DNA from: Streptomyces sp. WMMB 322
GTDB lineage: Bacteria > Actinomycetota > Actinomycetes > Streptomycetales > Streptomycetaceae
Assembly (NCBI RefSeq): GCF_900090145.1
Contig: NZ_FMHI01000009.1
Location: forward strand, 1 to 64,000
Direction of reading: 5' to 3'
Length of the DNA stretch: 64,000 nt
Position 1 is the stretch's first letter. Each line of letters opens with the position of its first letter. A model generated the notes under the pieces. The model was not told where the DNA came from. It worked only from the letters and a program-made list of their open reading frames with translations, and made no database searches. The translations under genes and the position numbers were made by a program. Positions 25,126-33,206 of this stretch are shown here, piece by piece.

Positions 25126-26690
25126 GCCGTCCCGAAGCCGGCCGGGCTGGGGGCGCTTCGCACCGCCGGGGCCGTGACCGCAGGGCCCGGGTGCTGCCGG
25201 GGCACACCGGCACGCCGCGCATCACGGGCGAGGCGCCCGGGGCAGCCGTGATCGGTGGCGGTATCGCCGGCCTCGCCGCAGCGACCGCGCTCGCCGAGCG
25301 GGGCGTCAGGGTCACCGTCTACGAACGGGAGCCCCAACTCGGAGGCCGGCTGCGGGGCTGGCCCGTGGAGCTCGCCGACGGCTCCGCGGTGACGATGAGC
25401 CGCGGGTTCCACGCCTTCTTCCGTCAGTACTACAACCTGCGTGGCCTGCTGCGCCGTGTCGATCCGCAGCTGAGCATGCTCACCGGCCTGCCCGACTATC
25501 CGCTCCAGCACAGCAGGGGTTTCCGGGACGGATTCGCACGGGTGCCGCGTACGCCTCCGTGGAGCGCACTCGGATTCGTGGCGCTCAGCCCCAGCTTCGG
25601 CTGGAGAGACCTGGCGAGGATGCGGCCCCGCGCGGCGCTCCCGATGTTCGACGTACGGGTGCCGGACGTCTACGAGCGGCTGGACGGCGTCAGCGCATGG
25701 GACCTTCTGTCGCAGATCCGGTTCCCGGAGGCCGCCCGCCATCTGGCGTTCGAGGTGTTCTCGCGCAGCTTCTTCGCCGATCCCCGGCAGCTCTCCGCGG
25801 CGGAGCTGGTCCTGATGTTCCACATCTACTTCCTGGGGTCCAGCGAGGGCCTGCTGTTCGACGTGCCGGACGAACCGTTTCCCGCCGCGCTGTGGGAACC
25901 CCTCGCCCGCCATCTGGCCGGCCATGGTGCCGACATCCGTACCGGACGGACCGTCGAGAGCGTGCAGCCGGCGGCCGGGGGAGGCGCGCACGTCATCACG
26001 GGGGAATCCGCAGAGCGCCACGACGGTGTCGTTCTGGCCCTGGACACCGGCGGGTTGCGGCACGTCGTCGCGCAGTCGCCTCAGCTGGCCGACGATGAGT
26101 GGAGGGCACGCGTGCTGCGGCTGCGCACCGCGCCGCCCTTCCTCGTCACGCGGCTCTGGCTGGACCGCCGGGTGGCTTCCGACCGCCCCGGGTTCCTGGG
26201 GACGAGCGGATACGGCTCGCTGGACAACGTCAGCGTCCTGGAACGCTGGGAGGGCGAAGCGGCCCGCTGGTCCGCCCGCACCGGCGGCTCGGTGCTGGAG
26301 CTGCACGCGTACGCGGTCGACCAGGGGGCCGACCGGAAGGCCGAACAGGAGGAACTTCTGGCCCAGTTGCACCGCGTCTACCCGGAGACGCGTGATGCGA
26401 GGACCGTCGACGAACGCCACGAGTGGCGGGCCGACTGCCCGCTGTTCCCCGTGGGCGGTCACTTCGAGAGGCCCACCGTCCGCACGTCCGACCCGTCCGT
26501 CACGGTCGCGGGCGACCTGGTGCGTACGGATCTCCCCGTCGCGCTGATGGAGCGGGCGGCGACGACGGGCTTCCTGGCGGCGAACGCCCTGCTCGAACGG
26601 TGGGGCGTACGCGGGCAGACTCTCTGGACCGTTCCGGACAGAGGAAGGGTGCTTCCGCTGCGTGCCCTGAACCGCCTGGTCCGCTCCTGA
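25122..26690 (+). CDS. crtU: Carotene desaturase/methyltransferase (isorenieratene synthase)
   Basis: A 522-residue FAD-dependent enzyme. GTG 25122 is preceded by GAAGGAGG and overlaps the crtT stop. The FAD motif is AVIGGGIAGLAAATALAERG at about residue 41, and GGRLRGWPV follows. The C-terminal FAD region is VTVAGDLVRTDLPVALMERA. CrtU converts the beta-ionone rings of beta-carotene into aromatic rings, giving isorenieratene; that end product is inferred from the presence of crtE, I, B, Y and U. Its 3' end faces the Rieske gene with only 30 bases between. Confidence 0.9.
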   Translation: MSRPEAGRAGGASHRRGRDRRARVLPGHTGTPRITGEAPGAAVIGGGIAGLAAATALAERGVRVTVYEREPQLGGRLRGWPVELADGSAVTMSRGFHAFFRQYYNLRGLLRRVDPQLSMLTGLPDYPLQHSRGFRDGFARVPRTPPWSALGFVALSPSFGWRDLARMRPRAALPMFDVRVPDVYERLDGVSAWDLLSQIRFPEAARHLAFEVFSRSFFADPRQLSAAELVLMFHIYFLGSSEGLLFDVPDEPFPAALWEPLARHLAGHGADIRTGRTVESVQPAAGGGAHVITGESAERHDGVVLALDTGGLRHVVAQSPQLADDEWRARVLRLRTAPPFLVTRLWLDRRVASDRPGFLGTSGYGSLDNVSVLERWEGEAARWSARTGGSVLELHAYAVDQGADRKAEQEELLAQLHRVYPETRDARTVDERHEWRADCPLFPVGGHFERPTVRTSDPSVTVAGDLVRTDLPVALMERAATTGFLAANALLERWGVRGQTLWTVPDRGRVLPLRALNRLVRS

Positions 26691-26720
26691 CAGTCCGCCG
26701 TCCGAGAGGCCATTGGCGAG

Positions 26721-27746
26721 TCAGCCGGGGAAGCGTCCCGTGCTCCGCAGCGCCCATCGCCTCTCCGCGTAGGCGATGTCGTCCCGCCACAGGCGCCCGG
26801 CCGCCGCCTGCATGAAGGGACGGAGCACCGGAGCCGCCGCTCTGGCGACCGCGAATCCGCGCCGCTCGGACGAGGCGACCACGGCCTCGATGACAGCGGT
26901 GCGCGGCCGTCCGGACCCGTCCGTTCCCAGCGGCGTCGCATGTGTTTCGACGACGGAGCCCGCGCCCTCGCCGTGGGTGATGCGCATCAGGACGGTGCGC
27001 GGTCCGGGAGCGGTGAAGACGGCCCGGACCGGCACCACTGCGCGGCTGGCCACCTTGAAGGAGACGTCCACGGCGAAGGAGTCGTCGTCCGGTGCTGCGT
27101 CCGACGAGTCGTCACCCGGCCGGCCGGCGACGGTGAGATCGACGAAGGAATAAGGGTGGAGCCACGCGCCGTGCCAGGGGTCGAGGCGATTGGCGATCAC
27201 GTCTTCGGGTTCACAGCGTCCCGTGACCGTGCAGACCGCCGCCAAGTGCCGGTCGTGGTGCGGACGTTCGGGGACGACGGGCCTCTCCAGAGGCTGTTCG
27301 CCGCCGGCCTCGTCGAGACGCACCCAGGCCAGCACCCCGTCGTCGAACGCGGGGAAGGGTTCCCAGCCCGCTGTGGCGTCGCCGTCGAGCGCGAGCCCGT
27401 GCCAGTGGCAGATGAGGGTGCCGCAGCGGACCGGGCTGTCCTTGAGCGGCGCACCGAGGTGCGGACAGGCTCCCGGACCCGCACGAAGGCGCCCGGTGGC
27501 GTCCCGCCAGGCGACAACTTCGGTGCCGGCGACGGTCCGCCCCAGCGGGCGGCCGGGCTTGATCTCGCGGGTGGCGCCGAGCACGTACCAGTTGCCGGAA
27601 GGGCGGGTCTGTGCCCGCTTGAGTGCCTCGGCGATGATGCGGGGCTTCGCATCGCGCCACGTCGGACGCTGGCGGTCCCAGGGGACGGGGCGGCGGCGGA
27701 GCCGCAGCGGACAGCGCCCTGGAGCGGAGGACCGGCCGGGGTTCAT
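26721..27746 (-). CDS. Rieske [2Fe-2S] protein of the carotenoid cluster (DUF5914-like)
   Basis: A 341-residue protein. ATG 27746 overlaps the crtB stop by four bases and has GGAAGGAG upstream. The Rieske domain at about residues 50-150 is complete: CPHLGAP supplies C-x-H, and CHWHG supplies C-x2-H. The C-terminal 190 residues form the separate domain often called DUF5914, without the 2-His-1-Asp iron site of ring-hydroxylating oxygenases that I could see. It occupies the crtV position (crtE-I-B-V) described in Streptomyces clusters. A role as electron donor or oxygenase on the carotenoid is inference. Confidence 0.85.
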   Translation of the reverse strand: MNPGRSSAPGRCPLRLRRRPVPWDRQRPTWRDAKPRIIAEALKRAQTRPSGNWYVLGATREIKPGRPLGRTVAGTEVVAWRDATGRLRAGPGACPHLGAPLKDSPVRCGTLICHWHGLALDGDATAGWEPFPAFDDGVLAWVRLDEAGGEQPLERPVVPERPHHDRHLAAVCTVTGRCEPEDVIANRLDPWHGAWLHPYSFVDLTVAGRPGDDSSDAAPDDDSFAVDVSFKVASRAVVPVRAVFTAPGPRTVLMRITHGEGAGSVVETHATPLGTDGSGRPRTAVIEAVVASSERRGFAVARAAAPVLRPFMQAAAGRLWRDDIAYAERRWALRSTGRFPG

Positions 27747-28777
27747 ACTCTCTCCTTCCCGGAACGCCGGACGCCGGCGGCCGCGTGCCTGTGCGGGACG
27801 GGGTGGGTGTGGGCCGGCGCCGGCGCCGCTGCCGGTCCGGGGACGCCGCGCCGCATCCGGGCGGCGGCCAGCCTGATCAGACCGTCGCAGGCGACGGCGC
27901 CGCGACGGCGGCGAGGAACGACCGCCCGGCGGTGCAGCACGGAGTACCCGTCGTCGTCGATGGCGTCGAGGATGGCGCCGTACAGCACGAGGGCGGTGCG
28001 GATGCACGGCCGGGAGACCGGGTCGAGCATGCGCACGCCCGGCACCGCCTCGCGGTACACGCCGCGGGTGAGCGAGGCGGCTGCCCGCAGGGCGGAGGTG
28101 ATCCGCGGGTCGCGGGCCCCCGTGCTGCGGCTCCACTGGAGGAGTTCCCGGTCGACGCCGTGGGCGGACAGCAGATCGGACGGCAGGTAGATCCGGCCGC
28201 GGTCGAGGTCCTCTCCGACGTCGCGCAGGAAGTTGGTCAGCTGGAAGGCCACCCCGAGCGCGGCCGCGTGCGGTTCGGCTTCCTCGCGGGGTACGACGGT
28301 GCCGAGCACCGGCACCATCTGCAGGCCGATGACGGCGGCGGATCCGTGCATGTAGCGGCGGAGAGCGGCGTAGTCCGCGTACTCGGTGACCACCAGGTCC
28401 TGGCGCATCGACGTCATGAAGTCGGTGAAGTGCCGATGATCGATGCCGTACCGGGCCGCCGTGTCGACGACAGCGGCGACCACCGGTTCCGTGCTGGTTC
28501 CTTCGCGCACCCCGGCATCGAGCCGTTCCTGAAGACGGTGCAGGACCGCCGCCCGTTCGGCGGGTGTGGCGGAGGTGTCCATGTCGTCGACGATGTCGTC
28601 CGCCCACCGTGCGAAGCCGTACAGAGCATGCACGGCCGGTCTGCGCTCGACCGGGAGGAGCCGGGTGGCGAGGAAGTACGTCTTCCCGTGGCGGGCGTTC
28701 AGCTGCCGGCAGCGGGTGTAGGCGGCGCGCAGGGCGGGGTCGGTGATGCCCGCGGCGTCGAGTTCGCGGAGGGTCAT
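27743..28777 (-). CDS. crtB: Phytoene synthase
   Basis: A 344-residue head-to-head prenyl synthase joining two GGPP to phytoene. Both Asp-rich motifs are present: WADDIVDDMD at about residue 62 and NFLRDVGEDLDRGRIYLP at about 170. ATG 28777 overlaps the crtI stop by four bases, and its own stop overlaps the Rieske gene start. Length is normal, with a Pro/Ala-rich C-terminal extension of about 30 residues. Confidence 0.94.
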   Translation of the reverse strand: MTLRELDAAGITDPALRAAYTRCRQLNARHGKTYFLATRLLPVERRPAVHALYGFARWADDIVDDMDTSATPAERAAVLHRLQERLDAGVREGTSTEPVVAAVVDTAARYGIDHRHFTDFMTSMRQDLVVTEYADYAALRRYMHGSAAVIGLQMVPVLGTVVPREEAEPHAAALGVAFQLTNFLRDVGEDLDRGRIYLPSDLLSAHGVDRELLQWSRSTGARDPRITSALRAAASLTRGVYREAVPGVRMLDPVSRPCIRTALVLYGAILDAIDDDGYSVLHRRAVVPRRRRGAVACDGLIRLAAARMRRGVPGPAAAPAPAHTHPVPHRHAAAGVRRSGKERV

Positions 28778-30312
28778 GCCGACGCGGCCTTCGTGACGGT
28801 GCGCCGTGCCCGGGGCGGTGCGGACGACGGGTGCTGCCGGCCGGTGACCCGTGCCGCCGCGAGTTTCCCCGAGATGAGGACCGTCGGCACGCCGACGCCC
28901 GGTGTGGTTCCGCAGCCGGCCAGTACGGCGTTCCGGGTGCCGCGCACCAGGTTGCGGGGGCGGAAGGGACCGGTCTGGGCGAAGGTGTGGGCTGTGGAGA
29001 AGGGCGTGCCGGCGGCGTGCCCTTGAGCGGTCCAGTCCGCCGGTGTCACCAGACACTCCTCCTCGACGGCGGATCCGATCCCTTCGAGACCTCGCCGTTC
29101 GAGCTCGGTGAGGATGCTGTTGCGGTACCGGGGCGCGAGGTCCCGCCACTCCCGTGCACTGGGGCCGATGTCGGTGTTGGGGCAGGGCGCCAGGACGTAG
29201 TGCAGGTGCCGGCCGGGGGGTGCCAGGCCGGGGTCGGTCGCCGTGGGGCGGGTGATGAGCAGCGAGGGGTCGGACATCAGGCTTCCGGTGCGGGTGAGCT
29301 CGTGGAAGGTGCCCTTCCAGGCAGAGCCGAACGAGATGGTGTGATGGGCCAGTTCCGGCCAGGTGCGGTTCGTGCCGACGTGAAGGATCACGGCCGAGGG
29401 GGAGTGCCGGAGCGGGAGGGCACGGCGCGGCCGGTGCGTGAGCAGCCGGTAGGCGACCGGCAGGTCAGGGGTGAGCACGACGGCGTCGCAGGGGATGCGC
29501 CCCTGATCGGTGACGACGGCCGTGATGCGGTCGCCCGAGCGCTCCAGGCGGGTCACACCGTGGCCGAAGCGGAATTCGGCTCCGGCGTCCGAGGCGGCGT
29601 CCGCCATGGCCCGCGGCAGGGCGTGCATCCCGCCTCTCGGGAAGTAGACACCGGCGACGGTGTCCATGTAGGCGATGACCGCGTACGCGGCCAGGGCCCG
29701 GGCCGGCGGCACTCCCGCGTACAGGGCCTGGAAGGAGAAGACGCGCCGCAGCCGTTCGTCGGAGATGAACCTGCCGATGCGGGAGTCCAGGCGGCCGAAG
29801 CCGCCGAGCGCCGCGAGCCGGGCCAGATCAGGTGTCAGAAGTTGCAGCGGAGAGTCGAAGTTGGTGTCGATGAACCGGCGCATCTGGACCTTGTAGAGAC
29901 GCTCCAGCCACCTCCTCAGCTGCCGGTAGCCCAGCGCCTCTCCGGCGCCCGCGAAGCTTTCGATCTCGGCCTCCATCGCCTGGGCGGAGGTGTGGACGTC
30001 GAGACTGCTGCCGTCGGCGAACTGCGCCCGGTAGGCGGGATGCAGCGGAACGAGTTCCATGCGGTCGCCGAGCTTGTCACCGACCGCGGCGAACGCTTCC
30101 TCCGCGATGTCGGGCATGGTCAGCACCGTGGGCCCGGTGTCCATCCGGTAGCCGTTCTGCTCCAGCAGACCGGACCGGCCGCCCGGCTGCTCGTCCCGCT
30201 CGACCAGGGTCACCCTCCGCCCGGCGCCCAGCAGATGCAGCGCGGCGGACAGGCCGGCGAGTCCCGCCCCGACGACCACGACGTGGTCGGTGGGTCCTTC
30301 CAGGGTCTTCAT
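28774..30312 (-). CDS. crtI: Phytoene desaturase
   Basis: A 512-residue bacterial-type FAD desaturase converting phytoene to lycopene. The N-terminal FAD motif is VVVVGAGLAGLSAALHLLGA at residue 11. The bacterial CrtI C-terminal signature is present as NLVRGTRNAVLAGCGTTPGV then GVPTVLISGKLAA. ATG 30312 overlaps the crtE stop by four bases, so crtE-I-B-Rieske form one coupled operon. Confidence 0.95.
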   Translation of the reverse strand: MKTLEGPTDHVVVVGAGLAGLSAALHLLGAGRRVTLVERDEQPGGRSGLLEQNGYRMDTGPTVLTMPDIAEEAFAAVGDKLGDRMELVPLHPAYRAQFADGSSLDVHTSAQAMEAEIESFAGAGEALGYRQLRRWLERLYKVQMRRFIDTNFDSPLQLLTPDLARLAALGGFGRLDSRIGRFISDERLRRVFSFQALYAGVPPARALAAYAVIAYMDTVAGVYFPRGGMHALPRAMADAASDAGAEFRFGHGVTRLERSGDRITAVVTDQGRIPCDAVVLTPDLPVAYRLLTHRPRRALPLRHSPSAVILHVGTNRTWPELAHHTISFGSAWKGTFHELTRTGSLMSDPSLLITRPTATDPGLAPPGRHLHYVLAPCPNTDIGPSAREWRDLAPRYRNSILTELERRGLEGIGSAVEEECLVTPADWTAQGHAAGTPFSTAHTFAQTGPFRPRNLVRGTRNAVLAGCGTTPGVGVPTVLISGKLAAARVTGRQHPSSAPPRARRTVTKAASA

Positions 30313-31637
30313 CGGTTCCTCCCGTCGACGGGAAGGCCGACCGGTTCCGGACCGCCTTCACCTCCGGCAACGGGCCCGCCCGCCTCCCGGCCGGGCGGCG
30401 CCGCGTGGAGGGGTACGCCGGCAACCGTGCCGAAGAGTTCGAGCAGGTGCTTCTCGGCGTGCGGGGCGAGCGCGGCACTGCGGAGGTGCCGGACGCTCTG
30501 TTCGAGCACCTGCTGGATCTTGTCCTCGACGATGCTCCGGGCTCCGGTCGCGACCAGCGCGCTGCGCACACGGTCCAGGTCCCCGTCCGTCAGCCCGCTG
30601 TCGCCGACAGCGGCGTCCAGCAGGGCCAGCGCGTCGTCCTGCCCCGTTGCCGCGGCGCGTGCCCGGGCCACCGCGACGAGGTAGGTGACCTTGCCCTTGC
30701 GGACGTCGTCGCCCGAGGGCTTTCCCGTCAGACGGGGATCGCCGAACACTCCGAAGAGGTCGTCGCGGAGCTGAAAGGCGACGCCGGCGCAGCGGCCCGC
30801 GGAGCACAGTGCGCGGGTGGTCCGCTCGTCCGCTCCGGCGAGGGCCGCGCCGAACGCAAGTGGCCGCTCCACCGAGTACAGGGCGCTCTTGAGGGAGGCG
30901 ACGCGTTCAGCCACGGCCGTCGAACGGCAGCCGGTCACCTGTCCTTGCAGGTCGAGGTACTGGCCGGCGACCATCTCGGTCCGCATGGCCTGCCAGATGC
31001 CGCGCACGGTCCGAGCCGTTCCCGGGCTCATGTGCGTCGCCGCCACCACGTCGTCGGCCCAGGCGAGGGCGAGGTCACCGACGAGGATCGCGGCTGCCCT
31101 GCCGAACGACTCGTGCGGGCTGCCGGTCCGGCTTCCCCGGTACTGGGCGTCGAGGTCCGTGTGTACGGCGGGACGGCCCCGGCGGAGCGAGGAGCCGTCC
31201 ATCACGTCGTCGTGCACCAGTGCGCACGTCTGGATGAGTTCGAGCCCTGCCGCCAGACGCAGTGCCGCCTCGGACTGTTCGGTGGTCAACCCCCGTCCGC
31301 AGCCCCTCAGTCCCCACCAGAGGAACTGCGAGCGTGTGCGCTTGCCGCCGCTCTGGGTGAAGCGGGCGACGCGTCCGGCCACGTCCTCGGCGAACGTGGG
31401 GTCGATCGCTCCGGCCTCGTCGAGCCGCTCGCGCAGGAGCCGGTCCAGCACGCGTCCCACGGCTGCGGGGACGTCGGCGTCGACGAGGGCCCATTCGTCC
31501 TCGCCGGGACGGCCGCGGTGCGGTTTCCGCGCCCGGTGACCGGTCGGATGCGGCCGGACTTCCGCGGGCTCGTGCCCGGCCCCCGGCCCTTGCAGGCCAC
31601 CCGTGAAGGGGAGTGCCTCAGCTCCGCTACGGCGCAT
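30309..31637 (-). CDS. crtE: Geranylgeranyl diphosphate synthase
   Basis: A 442-residue polyprenyl synthase supplying GGPP. The first Asp-rich motif is LVHDDVMDGS (about residue 144), the second QLRDDLFGVFGD (about 292). The N-terminal 45 residues are a non-conserved tail, and about 35 C-terminal residues are Pro/Gly-rich. ATG 31637 follows GAGAGGAAG. It is the first gene of the left-running carotenoid operon; its promoter should be LitS-dependent. Confidence 0.92.
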   Translation of the reverse strand: MRRSGAEALPFTGGLQGPGAGHEPAEVRPHPTGHRARKPHRGRPGEDEWALVDADVPAAVGRVLDRLLRERLDEAGAIDPTFAEDVAGRVARFTQSGGKRTRSQFLWWGLRGCGRGLTTEQSEAALRLAAGLELIQTCALVHDDVMDGSSLRRGRPAVHTDLDAQYRGSRTGSPHESFGRAAAILVGDLALAWADDVVAATHMSPGTARTVRGIWQAMRTEMVAGQYLDLQGQVTGCRSTAVAERVASLKSALYSVERPLAFGAALAGADERTTRALCSAGRCAGVAFQLRDDLFGVFGDPRLTGKPSGDDVRKGKVTYLVAVARARAAATGQDDALALLDAAVGDSGLTDGDLDRVRSALVATGARSIVEDKIQQVLEQSVRHLRSAALAPHAEKHLLELFGTVAGVPLHAAPPGREAGGPVAGGEGGPEPVGLPVDGRNR

Positions 31638-31684
31638 CGCACTTCCTCTCGTCGCGTTCGATCGGCTTGAGGTTCCGGCTCATT

Positions 31685-31710
31685 CCGTTCGGATGCGCCG
31701 TTCGGATGCA
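31685..31710. repeat. Direct 13-bp repeat upstream of crtE
   Basis: CCGTTCGGATGC(G/A) occurs twice in tandem, 48-73 bases upstream of the crtE start, where a promoter or operator would sit. Candidate for sigma or LitR recognition, untested. Confidence 0.6.
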
Positions 31711-32252
31711 GCTCCGGGCATTTCGGCTGCAGCAGATCCGAGACGGGCGGTGACTCTCTGCACTCAGTCCATCACGTTCGGAGGCCTGCGGCCTGACCGC
31801 CACGGTCGGCGCATCGGGGGTCTTCTCGCCCCGTCCGTTCCTCTCCTTCGCCGCTCAGCGCCCATGACCACCGGTCGGTGCGGCCGGCGTCGCGCTCCGG
31901 GGGAGGCGGACGAACGACCGCCGGCGCTGTCGCCGAGGGCTACGAGCCGCCGGGTGACGGCGGGCAGGCCGTCCTTGCCGGTGGATGGCGAGACCCCGGT
32001 GCGGCGACCACGGCCGGTCGGCGCTCCTCGCACATCGGCTGTTCACGCGGATCGCCCGGAGTCAGCCGGCCTGCTGCACCGAGGAGTTGGCCGCGCGCCG
32101 CACAGATGTCCCCCCGCCCGGCCCGGCACACGCGCGCAACACCCGTACGACCTGCGCAGTCATCGACATGTCAACGGGATGTGATCACCGGTGCATAGCG
32201 TCTGCTGCGTTGCCTGCCCGGCACGTTCACTACCCGAGGGGGACTTCACTCA
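31711..32252. other. Gene-free divergent region between crtE and the PE-PPE gene
   Basis: About 540 bases. Frames crossing it lack ribosome sites and coherent protein. It should hold the crtE promoter on the left and the hydrolase promoter on the right; GCATAGCGT near 32192 is a possible -10 for the latter. Confidence 0.35.
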
Positions 32253-33065
32253 ATGGCGAGAACGAGCAAGGTGGCGCGGTCCGTCCGCGCTGCCGTCCTG
32301 GCGGCGGCGCTGGCCGCCGGAACCACCGTCGCATTCCCGTCCGCCGCACAGGCGGCCGGCGCGGAGCACTACTACATCGAGATCGGCGGCACCGGCCCCA
32401 CGGTGGACCAGGACGGTTGTCCCACCGCCAACACCTCGTACGACACCGCGAACAAGGCCCTCGGCCTCGGTTCCTCGGCGATCAAGGTGTGCTACCCGGC
32501 CAGCGCCGGCCCGCTCATCGGCCCCACCGGCGGGCTCGTCGAGCCGCCCGCGAAGGTCAACCCCGAAGCCCTCACCGCACCGACCTACGACGCCAGCGTG
32601 CGACTGGGCGTCGAGAGAGGGCTGCAGGCGGCGAAGGACACCCACAAGGCGCATCCCGGCGCCCGGATCACGATCACCGGATACTCCCAGGGCGCCCAGG
32701 CGGCGGACGAGGTGCTCCAGAGGATCGCGAGCGGCAGCACCGGCATTCCGCTCTCCCAGGTCGACGGTGTGCTGTACGCCGACCCGATGCAGCCCGAAAC
32801 CGGTTTGGGGGCTCACCTTCCCAGAGGGCTGGGCATCCCCGGGGTGGCCACCTCCCCGGGCGCCGGCCCGGCGGAGTTCAACGGAATCCCCGTCACGCGG
32901 TACTGCATCGTCGGAGACCCGGTGTGCGATCTGCGGTCCGTCACGAACGCGCCCGGGTACTTCAGCCTGCACCCGAAGTACCCGGAAGCCGTCATCCCCA
33001 AGAACCTCACCCGGACCGGCCAGCACGGCGTCCGGTGGCTGAACGCGAACGGCGATCCCGTGTAG
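32253..33065 (+). CDS. Secreted PE-PPE/cutinase-like serine hydrolase
   Basis: A 270-residue exported protein. The signal peptide is about residues 1-35 (VRAAVLAAALAAGTTVAFP, cleavage near AQAAGA). The alpha/beta-hydrolase nucleophile is in ITGYSQGAQAADEVL (about residue 145), and YADPMQPETG probably supplies the Asp. Four cysteines could form disulfides. The PE-PPE domain is best known in mycobacteria as an esterase; streptomycetes have stand-alone secreted versions. ATG 32253 has GAGGGGG about 12 bases upstream. It ends at a strong hairpin. Confidence 0.82.
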   Translation: MARTSKVARSVRAAVLAAALAAGTTVAFPSAAQAAGAEHYYIEIGGTGPTVDQDGCPTANTSYDTANKALGLGSSAIKVCYPASAGPLIGPTGGLVEPPAKVNPEALTAPTYDASVRLGVERGLQAAKDTHKAHPGARITITGYSQGAQAADEVLQRIASGSTGIPLSQVDGVLYADPMQPETGLGAHLPRGLGIPGVATSPGAGPAEFNGIPVTRYCIVGDPVCDLRSVTNAPGYFSLHPKYPEAVIPKNLTRTGQHGVRWLNANGDPV

Positions 33066-33108
33066 CCACCTGACGGAACGGGGGCGGAGAGGCAGCGGGG
33101 AGGGGGAA

Positions 33109-33142
33109 CAGGCCCGGCCGGACCACGCTCCGGCCGGGCCTG
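33109..33142. terminator. Bidirectional terminator
   Basis: CAGGCCCGGCCGGA (33109-33122) pairs perfectly with TCCGGCCGGGCCTG (33129-33142) around a six-base loop, between the hydrolase and the converging SARP gene. Confidence 0.88.
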
Positions 33143-33206
33143 GCCCCGCTCCACTCCGGCCGGGCTGGCCGGCTCGCCGCGGCGCTGCCCGGGACGGCCC
33201 GGGACG

